A stretch of 64,000 nt of DNA from Camarhynchus parvulus (GCF_901933205.1 NC_044574.1:47897609-47961608); one strand, 5' to 3'. Counted from the first letter of the stretch, positions 37,601 to 50,929 are shown. Program-made: numbers and translations. The notes: generated from the sequence alone by a model not told the origin.

Positions 37601-40600
37601 GAGTGGTGGTTTTCTTGTGTTACTTTGGTTTTGGAGAGGGGGTAGCTTTATGGCTAGGAATATCTGAGGAAACCCCATGTTGAGAGGATGTTTTGCAAGA
37701 GAGATAGGAGAACTCCTGGATGAGGACCAGTTAATACTCCAGACTGCCAACACCCAAAATGTCAAAACACAAAAAGGGAAGGGTGCAGAGTTGCATACAA
37801 AGAATATGGAAGAACTTGCGTTGGTCCTTATAAGACTCTTGCATATATATTACGCATTTCAAAGATTGGGCTGTTCTGGAGCCTTACTGAAAATCAGAGT
37901 TGTCTTAAGTCCTTGCTGAGAACCTCTGCTTATGGCACATCAGTGTCTGGAACTGCTTGATTGCTTTTCACTGTGCTCTCATGCTTTAATTTTTTTCCAT
38001 CATCTTTATTTGCTTGTATACTTATTTTCCTCAGTCATCTGAAATTTTTTTTTCCAGGTTCATTTCCTAGCTCGACTACTTTATCTGCATCACAGAGCTT
38101 TTGCTAAAAAGCCAAGGATGTGGACCTGTGCTAAGTAGGTTGGGGAATAAAATGTAGTGACAGCCAACACCTCATCCTCACTTAGTAAAGCATTGCCAAA
38201 ATAAATGAGGCATGTTCATGCTTTGTGAATACCTCCTTAGAACGCAAAGGAGAAATTTTTGCTGTGTGCTATTTTGTTCTTGACAGCTTTAATTCTTCTC
38301 CAGATTTCTGACCACCACCTAAAAGTGAGAATCCAGTTTTCACTGAGTTTTGTGTAAAATTTGGATTTTCCATAGCAAGTTGCAGGGCAATTTTTGAGGT
38401 GTGGGGTAGGGACTGTGTCCATGGTGATGTGGATCAGGGGGGTGTCATTTGTGATTCTGTCTTGTTGGGGTCCAAGCAGCCTGAAGACTGTTCTGCAATA
38501 TTCCTGCTGAGTGAGGGGAATATTGCTGAGTATCCCTGAGGGAACAAGCCACTGTGCAAGGCAACCTGTGCTCCAACTCACCAGCTGCATGGTGGCTGCA
38601 GGAAGGTGCTGGGAGAGCGTCACCAGCCGTCAGGAGGGTGCTGGGCTGGGAGTCCCAGCAGCAGGGCCTGTATGAGTAGCTGTTTAACACATGCCAGCGA
38701 GCAGCAGGAAGGGTGCTGGCCACAGGAGCTGCCCCTTGGGGTTCAGGTTACTGCACTAAGCTGGCAATGGCCAGGACCTATATTTAGGTCTGGAATCTGT
38801 ACCAGTGCAGTAGAAAGCTCATGTACACACCGTCCTCAGGTAACCCCTCTGCCCTTTGCCCTGAGAAAGCCTCCTGATTGCTTTTCAGGGCCAGCAGCAA
38901 GCCGATCTCCTCCCCTGTGGTGCAAAGCATATGGGTAACTTTCACTTCTTTACACACTACGTGCCCCAGAGGGAGGCTCTCAAAAAGCCCCTCAAGAGCT
39001 GCCTGTCCATGGGCCCAGCACACCTTGTTCCCTATGGCTCGGAGTGAAGAGAGGCTCCCAAGGACCCTACATGCCCCACCATTGCCCCAGCACAGCCTCA
39101 GGCAGGACAGCCACTGGCTGACACTTTCCCATGGGTGCAAGGGGGTAGAAAGAAACAGAAAAGAGCTGTAGTTCTCTGGCTTTAAATCCAAAGGGGAAAT
39201 CAGGCTGCCTCAGGGATTTTCATTTAACTAGATGCAAAACTTCAGACCACTTTCTTTGGGTAAGTTTGTGATAGATTTTAGTGGTTGACACTATATATTT
39301 ATAAATATTCTACTCTCTACTCTCCTTGTTGATTGAGTCTCCAGAAAGGCTAGGGAGCAAGATTTTCTGTAAAATTTTGTAAAAGATTCTGTAAAATCTG
39401 GGTTGATCGAAATATTTAAAATACATGTATGTTGTGTCACAGCAGCATCTTTCTTGTGTTAGATATTTACACTTTGCTTTAGCCTGTTCTCTGGTTGGCT
39501 AGCGTACCTGACAGGAAAGGAAAAATATGTCATTTTAGGGAAATTCCATTAAGGTTGAGCACACATAGACTTGGATTCTTTTAACTGTATCCGCTTGTCT
39601 TAAAATGGTGTAAAATCCATGTTGATAATTCACAATTCTGTTTTTACCAAAGCTCTAAGTTTTCAAACAAAGGAAACCAGATTGTTAAAGTTCAAGATTT
39701 GGTAAGTCTCTCTCTTAATGTTTCAGACTCTTACCCAAAATGTAATAACTTTGACATAAAATTGGCAGGAGAGTAATCCATTTCCAAAACAGTGTCTTGA
39801 ATTCATTCATTTTTCAGAAAGGAATTTCTGCCCTATATTTGCCTGTTCACATTCATTAGGATAGCAGTAATCTGATTTTGTTGCTTTGGTAATTTTTTCA
39901 CCCTTTACAAGCTGGGCCAAGCACTCAACTGCTAAACAGAGCAAATATTTATCTGCAGGGCAGATATGCATATTGGAAAGAACTGATCTTAAAATGCATT
40001 GCTTCAGAAAATGAAGCTGTAGATTGAATTTATCAAAATCATATGATTTACAGATTATTTTGGGGCATTTTTTTCTTTATGTATTATAATATTTGGAACT
40101 TGTTGCACTCCTGATGGAATCATCTGACATGGTTTGTATGGCACAGATGACTTAATTCACTCATCCCAAATTACTGAAATAGATTTTGGAAGAGACCTCA
40201 TTCAGCATTTGGAGAGGAGATATGATGCCTGAAAATGCAGACACTCAGGATCAGGTGTTTAGATAGACAAATTCTTTCCTTCTTGAACAGAAGCTAGAGT
40301 TGGGAGACATTGCGTGAAGCCAGACAGGGAGAAAATTACCTTCTCCTAGAAATAGGAGACACTCAGGGTGCAAGGTAGGTCTGGGAAACAGGTGCATTGA
40401 ATAAAAGGAGTCTGAGAGGAAATTTCATCCCTATATGTTTACAGGGTGTTTTTTTTTTTTTGTCTGGAAAGTGATTTTATTTCATAAGTGGATCTAAGGA
40501 GAGCCTAGGAATTCAGGATAGCCCAAAGCAACAGGACTTTGTTGTTTATCAACTGCCTGATTTATTCCTGGATACATTACTCGTGCTTATATCTGACTGC

Positions 40601-43234
40601 TGAAATTCATTAATTGTATCACTTATTGCACTAATTTATGTTCTCCAAGACCCGAGGAACCCACAGCATGTTAAATGCCCACATGGCTCCAATGATTGGG
40701 ATGACTGAAGGGTTGTTTATTTTCCCCTCTTGGGTTTGTGTTGCAGTTGTCACGCTGTTTGCCAACACTAACCGATTTCTGTGGGCTGCTGCACACACAA
40801 ATTCAGAGCTCTTTGAAGGAAGAAGGGCAGAGATGACATTTAGGTGGTTATGGTCTTGTTTGAGAATTGGAGGCATTTTATGACTCCGCAAGCACTTTAT
40901 CCTGAGGGAAACAAAAGGCTCACTGCTAAGAAAGGCTCTTTTAGACATCCTAGTAGGGTTGCTACTTATTAATAAACTTGGTTTTGTTTTAATTCATTTG
41001 GAGCTTCTTTGCCTGAGAAGTGCCAAGTGAGGCCCCACAAGTTTTCCTTCCTCCACATTAAGTGACCCTTGAGAAGAGGTGCAGAAATGGATCTGACTCC
41101 TGCCACCTCATAATCTTGGTAGCTGTAAATCCTTTCGTCATGTACTGGAAGGTTTATCAGAAACAGCATGGAAGTTCAGGTTCTTTTAATAGATACTTGT
41201 TATTGAGACAACATAATCAGCCATAATGATTTTTTCCCTGCTTTCTTTCTTTAACTTTTCTTAGGACCGCTGATGACCCTAAAATAAACCATGTCATCTT
41301 TGGGATTTTTTAGGAACTAAGCTAGGCCTCTTTGGGGCATTTGATTTTTGCTATGTGATGCAACAACTTGCATATAGTACAATGGAAAAAAAAATCTATT
41401 TCTACAACTTTAATAAAGTTTCTAGGCCATGTTTCTTTAGGCCATTTAAAGGGTTAAAAAAAGTGAATGCAGCATGCTGTGCCCCTATGTTTATGTTAGG
41501 ACCCTGAATAGTTATTAATTACATTATATTTTCTTAGTTTTCACAGGTGAAAAATCTTGTCCTGAAAACAAAATACAGTTAATAATCATACCTAAAATTA
41601 TGCCTGCAACATACGAATCTTGATCATAGTGCCACTTCAGAACTGGAGGTTGCTAGGACATAAACCCTTTGCTTGTACCTAAATGCTGTGGGGTACGCAA
41701 CCCACAGGGAATGGTTGCTTAAGGAGGAGAAAGAATAGCATTGGTACCTTTTTGACAGGCAAATGCATTTTATGATGTATATCCCAGCTTGGTGTAATCA
41801 TGTTGATGCGCAAATCATATGGTGGATGGAAAAAGGTGACATGTGAGTTGCAGAAGCAGATGTAAGTGCCTGATCTGTTGTGCATCTGCAAGCCTTTATG
41901 TCATCTTGCCAAAGTCCTTCCTTGTCAATAGGTATTGCTAAATGTCACTTCTTAAAGGGATCTTGACATATTTGTATTTTTGACAGGTGTACATAATTTA
42001 AAACATGGTTTTAAAATCTTATTTTTTGCCATTTAAGAATACATTTAATGTGGATTGTGAATATGAGAATATTCCATCTGCAAATAATGATCTTCCCCTT
42101 CTTTAAGGGATGTCTTAAAATACAAAGAAAGCAGAAACATTTTCTTCCTTAAGGAAATAAAAAAATATATGAAAAGACTGTGTACTGTTTAAAGTTGTTT
42201 TGGTAATGTCTGTGTTTTAGGACTATATGGTGTTAGCAATAGTAGCTTAAAGTTTTTTCTTTTTTTGTGGTAACAGTAGTCCCAGGGTGATGGGAGGAAG
42301 ACACATCAAGATATAATGTAAAGTATTCAATATTTTCTAACATAAGCAGAAACACTGAGGTCATCCAACCCCTGTTTTATATGATTGAAGGTAATTTCAT
42401 TATGAAACTCTTCTTACTGCAGGTGTTTGTGAAAATACTTTGCAACTCTATTTCTGGTGTTCCCAGAAACACTTATTTCCTGTGATAGTCATACCTACAA
42501 ACTTCCAGGAAGGCCAAATTAAAGAATGACAAAAACATGTGACAAATAGGCTCCAGTATGTAGTGTTAGATCACACCAGTGCTTGAGAAGTTGTGAGGAT
42601 TGTAGTTACTTTTGTTTGAAAAGATCTTTTGTTTGTACAGAATCCAAAGGTACCTCCAGCTACATGTCAGATACATGCCAGTTGTGTAACTGGCATACTT
42701 CTATTTTGTGTTTTTTCAAGTGAAAATAAGCTGAATAAACTATGTATAAATAGTCTATGATATTTAGTTTTACATATACATGCAGATGGAGAAAAATATG
42801 TGTATACACAAGCAATTTGCTATGATTAGCTGACAAGCTGAGGCATGATACAACATTTAATAATGTCTAGTAAACCTCTAAATGATGTCAGTGCATCACA
42901 GAGCTCTTTTCATGATATTATCAGCAGTCATTAAAGTTATTTATTGCTGTCATCATGCATTTCTGTAACCCTTGGCAACTTGGCAGAAAATGCATTGCTA
43001 GCATAGCTGATGATAGATTCAGTTTCAGATTTTGGGTATGACAATCTGAACATATTAATGGTATTTTTATGCTTATTGGCAAACTGTGCTTCCCAAGGCA
43101 TGCTGTATTTCAAATACAAAATATAAAAATAAACAAAACATTTATGCATTTTTCACACTGCCTGTTAACAGTATCCGCCCTTTAAAAAAGAATGATTAAT
43201 CTGCAGATTTTGGCATGGCTTGTTGAGAGGGAAA
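34691..43234. other. Long non-coding stretch, nothing recognised
   Basis: AT-rich unique DNA with G+C-richer patches at 36020-36350 and 38580-39170. Those patches have open frames on both strands that overlap and look unlike any protein I know. A T run lies at about 40448-40461. A hairpin (TGCTGGG/CCCAGCA, 5-base loop) lies at 35453-35471. No exon or repeat family was recognised. Confidence 0.5.
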
Positions 43235-43292
43235 ACTTCACTATCTCTGTTTTACAGATATAGGAAAGTGAGACAGAGACATTTGCACATCA
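43235..43292 (-). mobile_element. Possible antisense MIR-like fragment
   Basis: CTGTTTTACAGATATAGGAAAGTGAGACAGAGAC-type sequence matches the reverse complement of the MIR/L2-style tail (TTTTACAGATGAGGAAACTGAGGCACAGAGA) at most positions across about 35 bases. The match stops where a 9-bp inverted repeat begins. Short and old, so the assignment is tentative. Confidence 0.4.
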
Positions 43293-43302
43293 AGTGCAAA
43301 TG
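43280..43302. repeat. Perfect 9-bp inverted repeat
   Basis: CATTTGCAC (43280-43288) and GTGCAAATG (43294-43302) are exact reverse complements around the loop ATCAA. A second hairpin, GTGCTCC/GGAGCAC with an 8-base loop, follows at 43332-43353. The arms contain near-octamer sequence. No RNA gene family is recognised. Confidence 0.7.
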
Positions 43303-43353
43303 CTGAGGAGAGACAGCATTCTTAAGGAGGAGTGCTCCTCTCTCTTGGAGCAC

Positions 43354-43831
43354 AGCTGCTGGTGCTGCTGCTCCATCCTACACCTGCACATGCTGCATGA
43401 GGCAACACCTGTAGCCTCATGTCTTTAACTCTCCCATTTATTAAAATTATGGCGTTAGGACACTGAATTGCTACAAACCTATTCCACCATTAAACTATGA
43501 TTATGTTGTTTTTCAGGAAACATATGGTATTTATTCAGAAAATCTGTTTCATGATGGGAGAAAGCAGAGATGAATAGATCTGTTTTGTTCATGAGTGTTT
43601 AACTCAGGCTAGTTGGCTAAACAGGGTGAATTCAGCTGGGTGTGTGGTATGCATGCTGTAGCTCTTCTTCCACAGCAGCATTTATTCTTGAGGACTTTCA
43701 AAATATTTTGGCATTTAGCAATAAGTTAACAACTATACAGGTTTAAAAGAAAAGAAGAAAGAAACACAGATTTAATTTAATTAATTTTCCTGTAAGTATT
43801 GTCAGATAGTTGTTTTAGTTGTTGTTTTGGG
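43354..43831. other. Non-coding DNA, nothing recognised
   Basis: Unique DNA leading into a T-rich tract; no gene signal seen. Confidence 0.5.
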
Positions 43832-43904
43832 TTTTTTTTGTTTTTTTTTTTTTTTTTTTTTTTTTGTTGTTGTTGTTGTTGTTTTTTTTTTTTTTTTTTT
43901 TTTT
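43832..43904 (+). repeat. Compound T / (GTT)6 / T tract
   Basis: About 73 bases made only of T and G: T8, G, T25, six GTT units (43866-43883), then a further T run to 43904, followed by CCAG. The symmetry suggests a trinucleotide expansion inside a poly-T. An open frame across it encodes only Phe/Cys runs and is not a gene. The trailing CCAG resembles a splice acceptor purely because of the T tract. Confidence 0.9.
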
Positions 43905-46748
43905 CCAGTTTAGTCCCCTCTGGTGAGATTAGTGTACAGCTTTTAGAGTTTGCTATTTTTGGACATACTGCTGTGGGGAGACACTGGTATCTAAATATAT
44001 TCTCCTTGATAAACTTCTTTTTCTTTTGCCCTGACTATAGGGCAGGGGCAGGTGTCTTGTTTACACTGCGGCAGTCATCGTGTACAGAAATGATATGGCA
44101 AAGATGTGGCCATGATATATTTGCAGAATTTGGTTCCTCCATTAGACAGGAGCTGTGAAATGCCTGAGGAGAGCCCAAGTTCAAATGGGGTTTGGTATTT
44201 TTTCCTGTCATTATGTCCTGCAGGGCTTTCAACTTCAAATTTCTTCATCTCTCAGGCTGTGGGTCTGGTTGGTGCTGCAGGAGCAGCCACAGGCAGGGGC
44301 AGGTCAGGGAGATGGGCATGTGCTGTGAGCTAGAAATGGGAAGGGTCTCCAAACAGTTAGTAAAGCAAAGGGCAGGTCATATCTGAAGTGCAGTTCCACA
44401 GCCCTACCAAATAATTTGACTTGATTTATGCTAAATAAAAGTGTAATTTATGCTTGAGCAACATGCTCATCTACTTAGAATAAATACAAATTATTCTGGC
44501 TTCTGAGTTTTGACATAGTTTTTGAAGTTTCCTAAAAGATATTATGATCAGATGAACTTAATTACAGGGTACTTTACATATACTCATCTGGTAAATGTCA
44601 TACAACAGACAGTCAAGGGGGAAGGTATGCAGGATTTTCAGTCTCCCTCTTGTAGTGCTCCTTTATGCTGCCACTTGAGTGTCAAGAGTGCCTGTCTGAG
44701 CTGTTCCTCCTGGAAGAAAAAGAACAATCCCTCTGCCAACCCCTGCCCCCTCTCATCCCCCTGCAAAATTCCCCTCAAAAACAGTGAAAACTCGGACTTG
44801 CCTGTCCAGAAAGGGAGTGTCTGCCAGTTCACAAGAATAACTGCCTGGAGAAATCCCTGGCATGGGCAGAGCATCACCTTTCCACTGCTTACTGCAGCAG
44901 GAGCAGGGAGCCTCTCCCTTGGGTAGCGATGATGGAGTGTGCATGTCCCCTCTGGCAGTGGCAGTTTAGCTGCCTCTCAGGACCTGGGGAAGACAAAGGG
45001 GCTGGGATGGGACATGCCTGAGAAATCAAAGGCTCTTGCAGCAAGCTTGGATGGACTCCCACTCTGAGAGTACAGCCATGGTCTCTACCTGAGACATGCT
45101 GGCCGTGGAAGGTGAAGAAACCTCTCCTGAGGTGTGCCTGGCTCCTCCCAGGGATACTTCCTTTGAAATGTTCCAACATCCATGTTAGTCTTTTCAGTGT
45201 GGCTCAGTAAACTTTGTGTTGGAGCTTCTAAGAACTTAGAATTTAAGCAGATTTTCTTTTCCTTTTTATAGAGTGCAGTTCAGCGTGTGCATATCCTGCC
45301 GCTTCAGGCTGGTGGAAAAGTGGCCAAGCGGTTTCTTTAGAGCTGAGTCAGTGCAATATCCAGTGGTACTGTATACATTAGCAGTGATAAGGACATCCTT
45401 TAATCTCTAGGGTCATCTCTTCCTACTGTAGTAAAATACTTGTAGCATGTGTAAAGTAAGTTTGAGTTCCTTCATACAAAGAGGGTCTGACAGTCACGTA
45501 GGGGTGTGTAAATATAGAAATATATTTAAAGACACCAGGTTAAGCTTCCTAAGGCATACACCACCAAACACTAATATGTTCATATTTCTTTTCCAAGTGA
45601 TGCTACACGAGGTATAGCAGTACATATTTTTTCCTCTTACAGCATCTAAAAACTAATTGTTATTAAAGCTTTTGTACATATTTATGCACTATACTATGCT
45701 ACAAACTATAATTGGAACTGAATTTTTAGGTCAAAAAAGTGTCATCTGGAACACACTGAACAAACCTATTCCAAAAGAATGTTCCAGAAAACAACTGCTA
45801 AATTACCGCTGTTTGTAGAAGTGTCAGCACTCACAGGAAGGATAATTGTTTTCTTAGAAAAGTTCTGCAACTGAGACAACACTGATAATAATTTCTTTTG
45901 CTGGCTTTCACAGAAGGCTGTTTTCAGGTAGCAATGTGCAATACTTTTTCTCTTGGCATGTTTTATCAGACTCTTCATAGAAAGTCCTAATTTTTTTTCT
46001 CCTTTAATTTTAAATTAAAAAGCATTCTGACTAAATTACGCCATCTAGTTAATAAGTGACAAGTGGCTCTAATAAGTCTGCTGTCATGCTTTTTATTTAC
46101 AGTGTATGCAGAAATTAAGAGGAGGGGGAACAAATCTGGAGTGAATTTTCATCACCCATAATGGTTTTTGCTAAGAAAACAGTCTTTCAATGTAAACAAC
46201 ATCTGTATTTTTCATGTTGTCTTTCTAAATAATAGTTCTGTAAATAACTTGCCCCCACAGTAGGGCAACAGTTAGATTCCTTAATCTCTCAGTCATCCAG
46301 GGCTCTGTGCAGAATGCAGACTTCCAGCATATTTAAACATACATCTCTCAAACTTTTGATATCTTTCCCTCACAGCAGGATTTCAAAAGGTGGATGACTG
46401 CAAAATGCACTTTCATTCTCTGTGTTAGTGCTTTAACATTAGCCTGACTTTAACAGGCTGGGATGATTTCAGCTTATAAATCTTCAACTGGAGGATAAAG
46501 TTCAAGTAGATAAAATCAAACAGATGTTGGTGGGAGGATTTCTTCATGACCCATAAAAGTGCTATCATCAAAGCCTAGAATCATTTGTTTTGAATTATTA
46601 CATTGTTATCAAAAGGACTGTAGCAGTCTGTTTGTTGAGAAATTGGATCTGTTTATCTGAAAACAGAACAAAGATGCCATGCTAAGACGTCCCTGGGAAA
46701 GTGTGGGTTAGCTGATGGCTGACACGGTAGGGTAGCTGTGAGACATTT
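43905..46748. other. Non-coding DNA, nothing recognised
   Basis: The 44630-45170 stretch is G+C-richer, with overlapping open frames on both strands (longest 134 codons, 44522-44926, plus) and no recognisable domain. The remainder is AT-rich. Confidence 0.5.
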
Positions 46749-46763
46749 TGATTGACAGCTGTC
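46749..46763 (+). promoter_or_regulatory. PBX-MEIS/PREP (TALE) decamer on a palindrome
   Basis: TGATTGACAG (46749-46758) is an exact match to the composite site bound by PBX with MEIS or PREP. Its second half is also part of the perfect palindrome GACAGCTGTC (46754-46763), which matches a MEIS/TGIF dimer site and contains an E-box (CAGCTG). Overlap of two TALE-homeodomain arrangements in 15 bases is more specific than a single short motif. No neighbouring gene is visible. Confidence 0.4.
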
Positions 46764-47256
46764 TAAATAACTACCAGGCCTGGAAGCTCATGTGTATGAT
46801 TATATTATTGAAAATGGCATCTGATGAAATTTTTAAGTGACATTTTTTAAAATGGAATATATTTTTTCCTTTGTTTTGAGTAAATGAAAGTTTTTTAAAT
46901 CTTTTATTCCTTTTTTTATAACATAGTGCTAAAACGAGGTTTACCTTTCAGTAGTAATTTGAAGTCATGATTGGAAAGTGTTGAAGACTTTGCTGAAGTG
47001 ACATTTCATGCTTTTACTCAGACTTAAGCACTATGATGTTAAACAAGCTGCACCTGCATAAATGAAAAAAATGTGTTCTTTTTATTACTCACGGAACAGC
47101 CTTTACTCATAATTTATTTTTTAAAAAATTGGCACATAAGGGACATATGTACCAGTGTTTGGCATGAATCTGACTAGAGCTCAGATTTAAGTGGACAGCA
47201 TGTAAAAGCATGAGAAAATCACATTTAAGATCCTGCAGCTACTACATATGTTCCCC
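46764..47256. other. Non-coding DNA, nothing recognised
   Basis: AT-rich sequence without recognisable features. Confidence 0.5.
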
Positions 47257-47271
47257 TGTGTGTGTGTGTGC
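47257..47271 (+). repeat. (TG)n microsatellite, about 7 units
   Basis: A short alternating TG run interrupted by CG and followed by CATACACA. Confidence 0.8.
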
Positions 47272-48431
47272 GTGCATACACAGCACAGCTCAAGCTTCTC
47301 AGACAACAAGGGCTTTATAAGCACCTTTCCTTCAGAAAACTGATGACTAAAAACTGAAATTCATCAGGAAAATATTTTGCCTCATATATGAACAGCCTAT
47401 ATAGGAGGACTTGAACTTTGCCCTGGAGTCCTCAGTGGGGAATGGGGAGCAGCATCTCATGGTCTTGCAAAGAGGTTCTTCTCCACTGTGATTCTTCCAG
47501 GGACACAGCTTCTGGGTGAAAACAGTGGATTTTGAGTTTTCTTTGGTGAGTGTTAGACCTGAGTGTGAGAATAAATGCTGTGAACTGGACAAAGAAATGG
47601 TCTCCACTTGAAGCCACAATGAGAGGTTCAGCCCCATCTCCTCTGGAGGCCACAGAATTGTCCAGAGAAGAAGGTGAATATTTTTCCTTAAGTTTTTTCC
47701 CAATCAGAATATTTGCAAGGTTTTTCTATTTCCCAGGTAAATGTCATAATAATGCCTGAAAGAAAGGCATAGATGTGAGCCATTGCTCAACACTACAGTC
47801 TTCAGATTTTCCCAAATGCTTTTGCTGGTTGGATACCTACACCCAGGCTATTTGCTGGCACTTTAGGGTCTTCTCTATGTTGTGCACAGAGGTTGTAGTG
47901 CACCTGGCCAACTGTGATATGATGTGTGCCCAGGGCAAGGATTAGGTCATGAACAGGCATAGTGAAAATATATGCAAAAATCAGGCTTTTCCTAGGGGAT
48001 TGCCTTCTCTGTTTCCATGGAGGGTCAGTGTCATGCACAAAACATTTCTGACCCTAAAGTTTTTGAAGTCAGTTCTCAACTGGAAGAAGACAAGCCTTTG
48101 GGAATTCATGTTATGACACTGCTTTCTCTTATTGCAGTAAAATATCTTGGCTTAGTGTGCTTTTAAATGCCTTTCATCTTCCTACATGTTTCAGTTGTGA
48201 CAGTGACTGTGGCTCTGTTAATGCTGCATCTGATAAAAAACAGGGACAATGAGTTTGCTGAGATACTTGTGACCATGTAAGGTTTAGCAAAATTCTTTCT
48301 TGAATTCAAACCCTATGTTAAAATCTCCAGATAATGTTGAACTCTCATTTGCAAGGGTTACCAAGATACTTACCTGAGTGTATTGGAGATTATTTTAGTG
48401 TTAATAAATTATATATTGGTATTTTGTTTTT
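47272..48431. other. Non-coding DNA, nothing recognised
   Basis: Short open frames on both strands overlap one another at 47347-47760; none resembles a known protein. Confidence 0.5.
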
Positions 48432-48458
48432 CTTTTTTTTTTTAAGAAAAAAAAAAAG
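48432..48458. repeat. Poly-T/poly-A perfect inverted repeat
   Basis: C, T11, AAG, A11, G: a perfect 12-bp inverted repeat with a 3-base loop. It can form a cruciform or hairpin and is likely length-polymorphic. It lacks a G+C-rich stem, so it is not a terminator-type signal. Confidence 0.85.
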
Positions 48459-50929
48459 CTTTATTTTGGCATATTGTTTCAGCTTCAATCCAGAAGGCTT
48501 AGTTTCAGAGTTGCAGCCTTGTTTTGAAGGAAACTTGCAGGCAGACCTTGGCCCAATCCTGCAGTGGTTTTGCAGTCCGCTATGTCTGTATAAAGTTTGC
48601 CAGGCTTCAGAAACAGCTTAAAGCAGTCCAATGGGGAAGTCATGTATGACACATTGTTGATTTTACTCTAAGTGTAGAGAGAAATAGTTCTCCCTTTAGT
48701 TTAATATTTTTAAATTCCACTTTTTTCTCTGCTTTGCTAAGACTGAAAAGCTTACTATGTGTAAAATACTGAGTCCTCATAGCCCATTTCATTATCACTA
48801 TGAGGGCAAGCTCTTTCTTTCTAACAGCCAGTGAGTCCAAAGAAAGCACAATGTGTGCCTAGAGGTGGCCCCTGCAAAAATAAGTAGGTGAAGGATACAA
48901 GGTTGGGAGCAGTTTCTAAGGAGTAGGGTGGGCAGATGATGCAGATGGGTGGAGAAGCTTGTTGAGATCCAGGATGCCCACAGGACCCTGTAGCCGCTCT
49001 TCTTGAGACTTGGTTTGCTGGAGCCAGGAAGGGGTATGGGAAGAGCCTCTCTTGAGAGGAATTTAGAGAATATTTTGGAGCATGTCAAGAATGTCTTCCT
49101 GGTGTTGAGGAACCACCTAGCTGGCCAAGACCTGGACATAAGCACTTTTTGGATGGCGAGCGAGGTAAACCTTTGAGGGACTCCTTTGACAACTTTGTAA
49201 GTGCTACTCTGATAGTGAGGAAAAGCGGTGTTACATGTTCTCTATGAGGTTACTAGAAAACCAAGAGCCAAAGCAAGACTGCTGTGCCCTCCCTTGAGGT
49301 GGCAAGGGCTCCTTCACAGAAATGAGCTGGGCAATAATTGATTATTGACGTTTATGTGGAAGCTAATGTGACCAAAAGCAATCATCCTACTTTATGATCT
49401 TTCACATTTTGAAAATGTATAATAGGAGAATATAAAGTCAGATATTGCAAATTATATTTTAATGCTTTATTTTCTCTGAGGTACTGAACTCACTGATGGT
49501 GCATATGCTTTTCTGTTGAGTGAGGAGCTTTTAGCAAAAAGCTAACATATGAAGCAGAAACGATCAGAAAATATTTATAATGCATGACCTCCTTGTGGTT
49601 GAAGATGCTTTCCTACCTGCGTTGCCAAGTCTAGTAAATTACTACAGTTTAGAGAGTCACTTCTTTATAGTTTATAGAAAAAATATCAATTTGCAGCTTT
49701 TGTTGGAAGGGAATCTTGAAAAAGCATTTTCAACCAAGGGAAAAACATCCCACATTGTGCAAACAGTTGAAGACTGTTTATCTGCCCTGAGACTGCAGAG
49801 CTTGGTCTCCAAGACTTTCCTCAGGTGAAATCCAGACTCAGTCCTCATATAAAGTGTGAATTATCAAAGTCACATGAGACAAATCAATTCAGAAAACAGG
49901 TAAAATTTCCTGAATTTTTGGTTATTTGGGAATGTAGAGACTGAATTTTGCCTTTGTTTGCTTAGAAAATCAGTTCCTTTAGAGACCCATGGTTATGTAA
50001 GAATGGGTTGTTTTTTTACTTGCAACGTGTTAGTAGTGTCAGAGAGCTAGAAGGCAGTCACACCACTGGACTTTCCTCTCTTTGTTCTTAAGTTATGTGC
50101 TCTGCTCTTCTGATGCCATGGTAAGATGAGAAGTAATTCTGTGGAAAATTCTCCCAGAGAAAGCAGACATACTACTGATACTTCTAGCAGAGTCTGGGTT
50201 TTGGGGAAGACACACATGGGGTCTGACTGTTTTAAGGCCCAAGATAAAAAATTAGTTGTCTGGGGACAAGGTGAAGGTGAGGGAAGGAATGCTGCTAAAA
50301 CATGTTGTGGCCTGAAGGAGAAAATGCCAGAGCAATAAGTGATTGTAAACTGATGAGTTTCCTTTATCTAATCACTCTCTCTTAAGGATCTCCCTCCTCA
50401 AACTAAGTGGTGTTATGCCTCAAAAGCAAGCAAAAAGCCTAGAAGAAACCAAGTGGCACTGTATTCCTAAGCCCAGAAGTAATAACATATTTTCTAGATA
50501 TTCACCTTGTGTTTCTATCAATACTGTGTAGTAAAGCTCTAGGGCTTGAAAGAACTCTTTCTTTTATGAGGTACCATTCTGTTATATATGTGCTATGTGT
50601 ACCACCTACTGCACAGTGTCTCTGTGCTGTGGTATTTTGCCACTTTCACTATTTTCGTTGTGAAAGATGAAGGGATGTCTTGAGAAACCACAAAAATGAT
50701 TCATAGTATCTGTTTTGGCCATTCAGGTTTTCCCCACGTTGAATTTGTTCAAAAGATCAGAGAGCAACATCATGCGAACATATGCAGAAATGCAGAGTTT
50801 TTGAAACTCCCTCCTTCCCTTTCAGGCAGCACACTGTTCATGCTCTCTATTGAAAAGGGACAAACAGTAGGTGTTTTCTGTCAGTTGTTAATAGACAGAG
50901 GTGAGTAGCCCTTATTTGAATAATGAAAT
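48459..50929. other. Non-coding DNA, nothing recognised
   Basis: Bases 48860-49320 are G+C-richer and look like old repeat or unique DNA; I could not match them to CR1 or an LTR family. The minus-strand frame 48798-49145 (115 codons) shows no domain. Confidence 0.5.

Noticed and set aside
40175..40225. AATAGATTTTGGAAGAGACCTCATT resembling a CR1 or LTR end
   Set aside because: The expected 'ATCTAGTCCAAC' continuation is missing.
42353..42380. GAGGTCATCCAACCCCT resembling part of a CR1 tail
   Set aside because: A 17-base match with no flanking homology on either side.
43884..43908. Splice-acceptor-like T tract followed by CCAG
   Set aside because: Produced by the simple repeat; no open or recognisable exon follows.
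43799..44158. 119-codon frame encoding Phe and Cys runs
   Set aside because: Direct translation of the T/(GTT)n tract.
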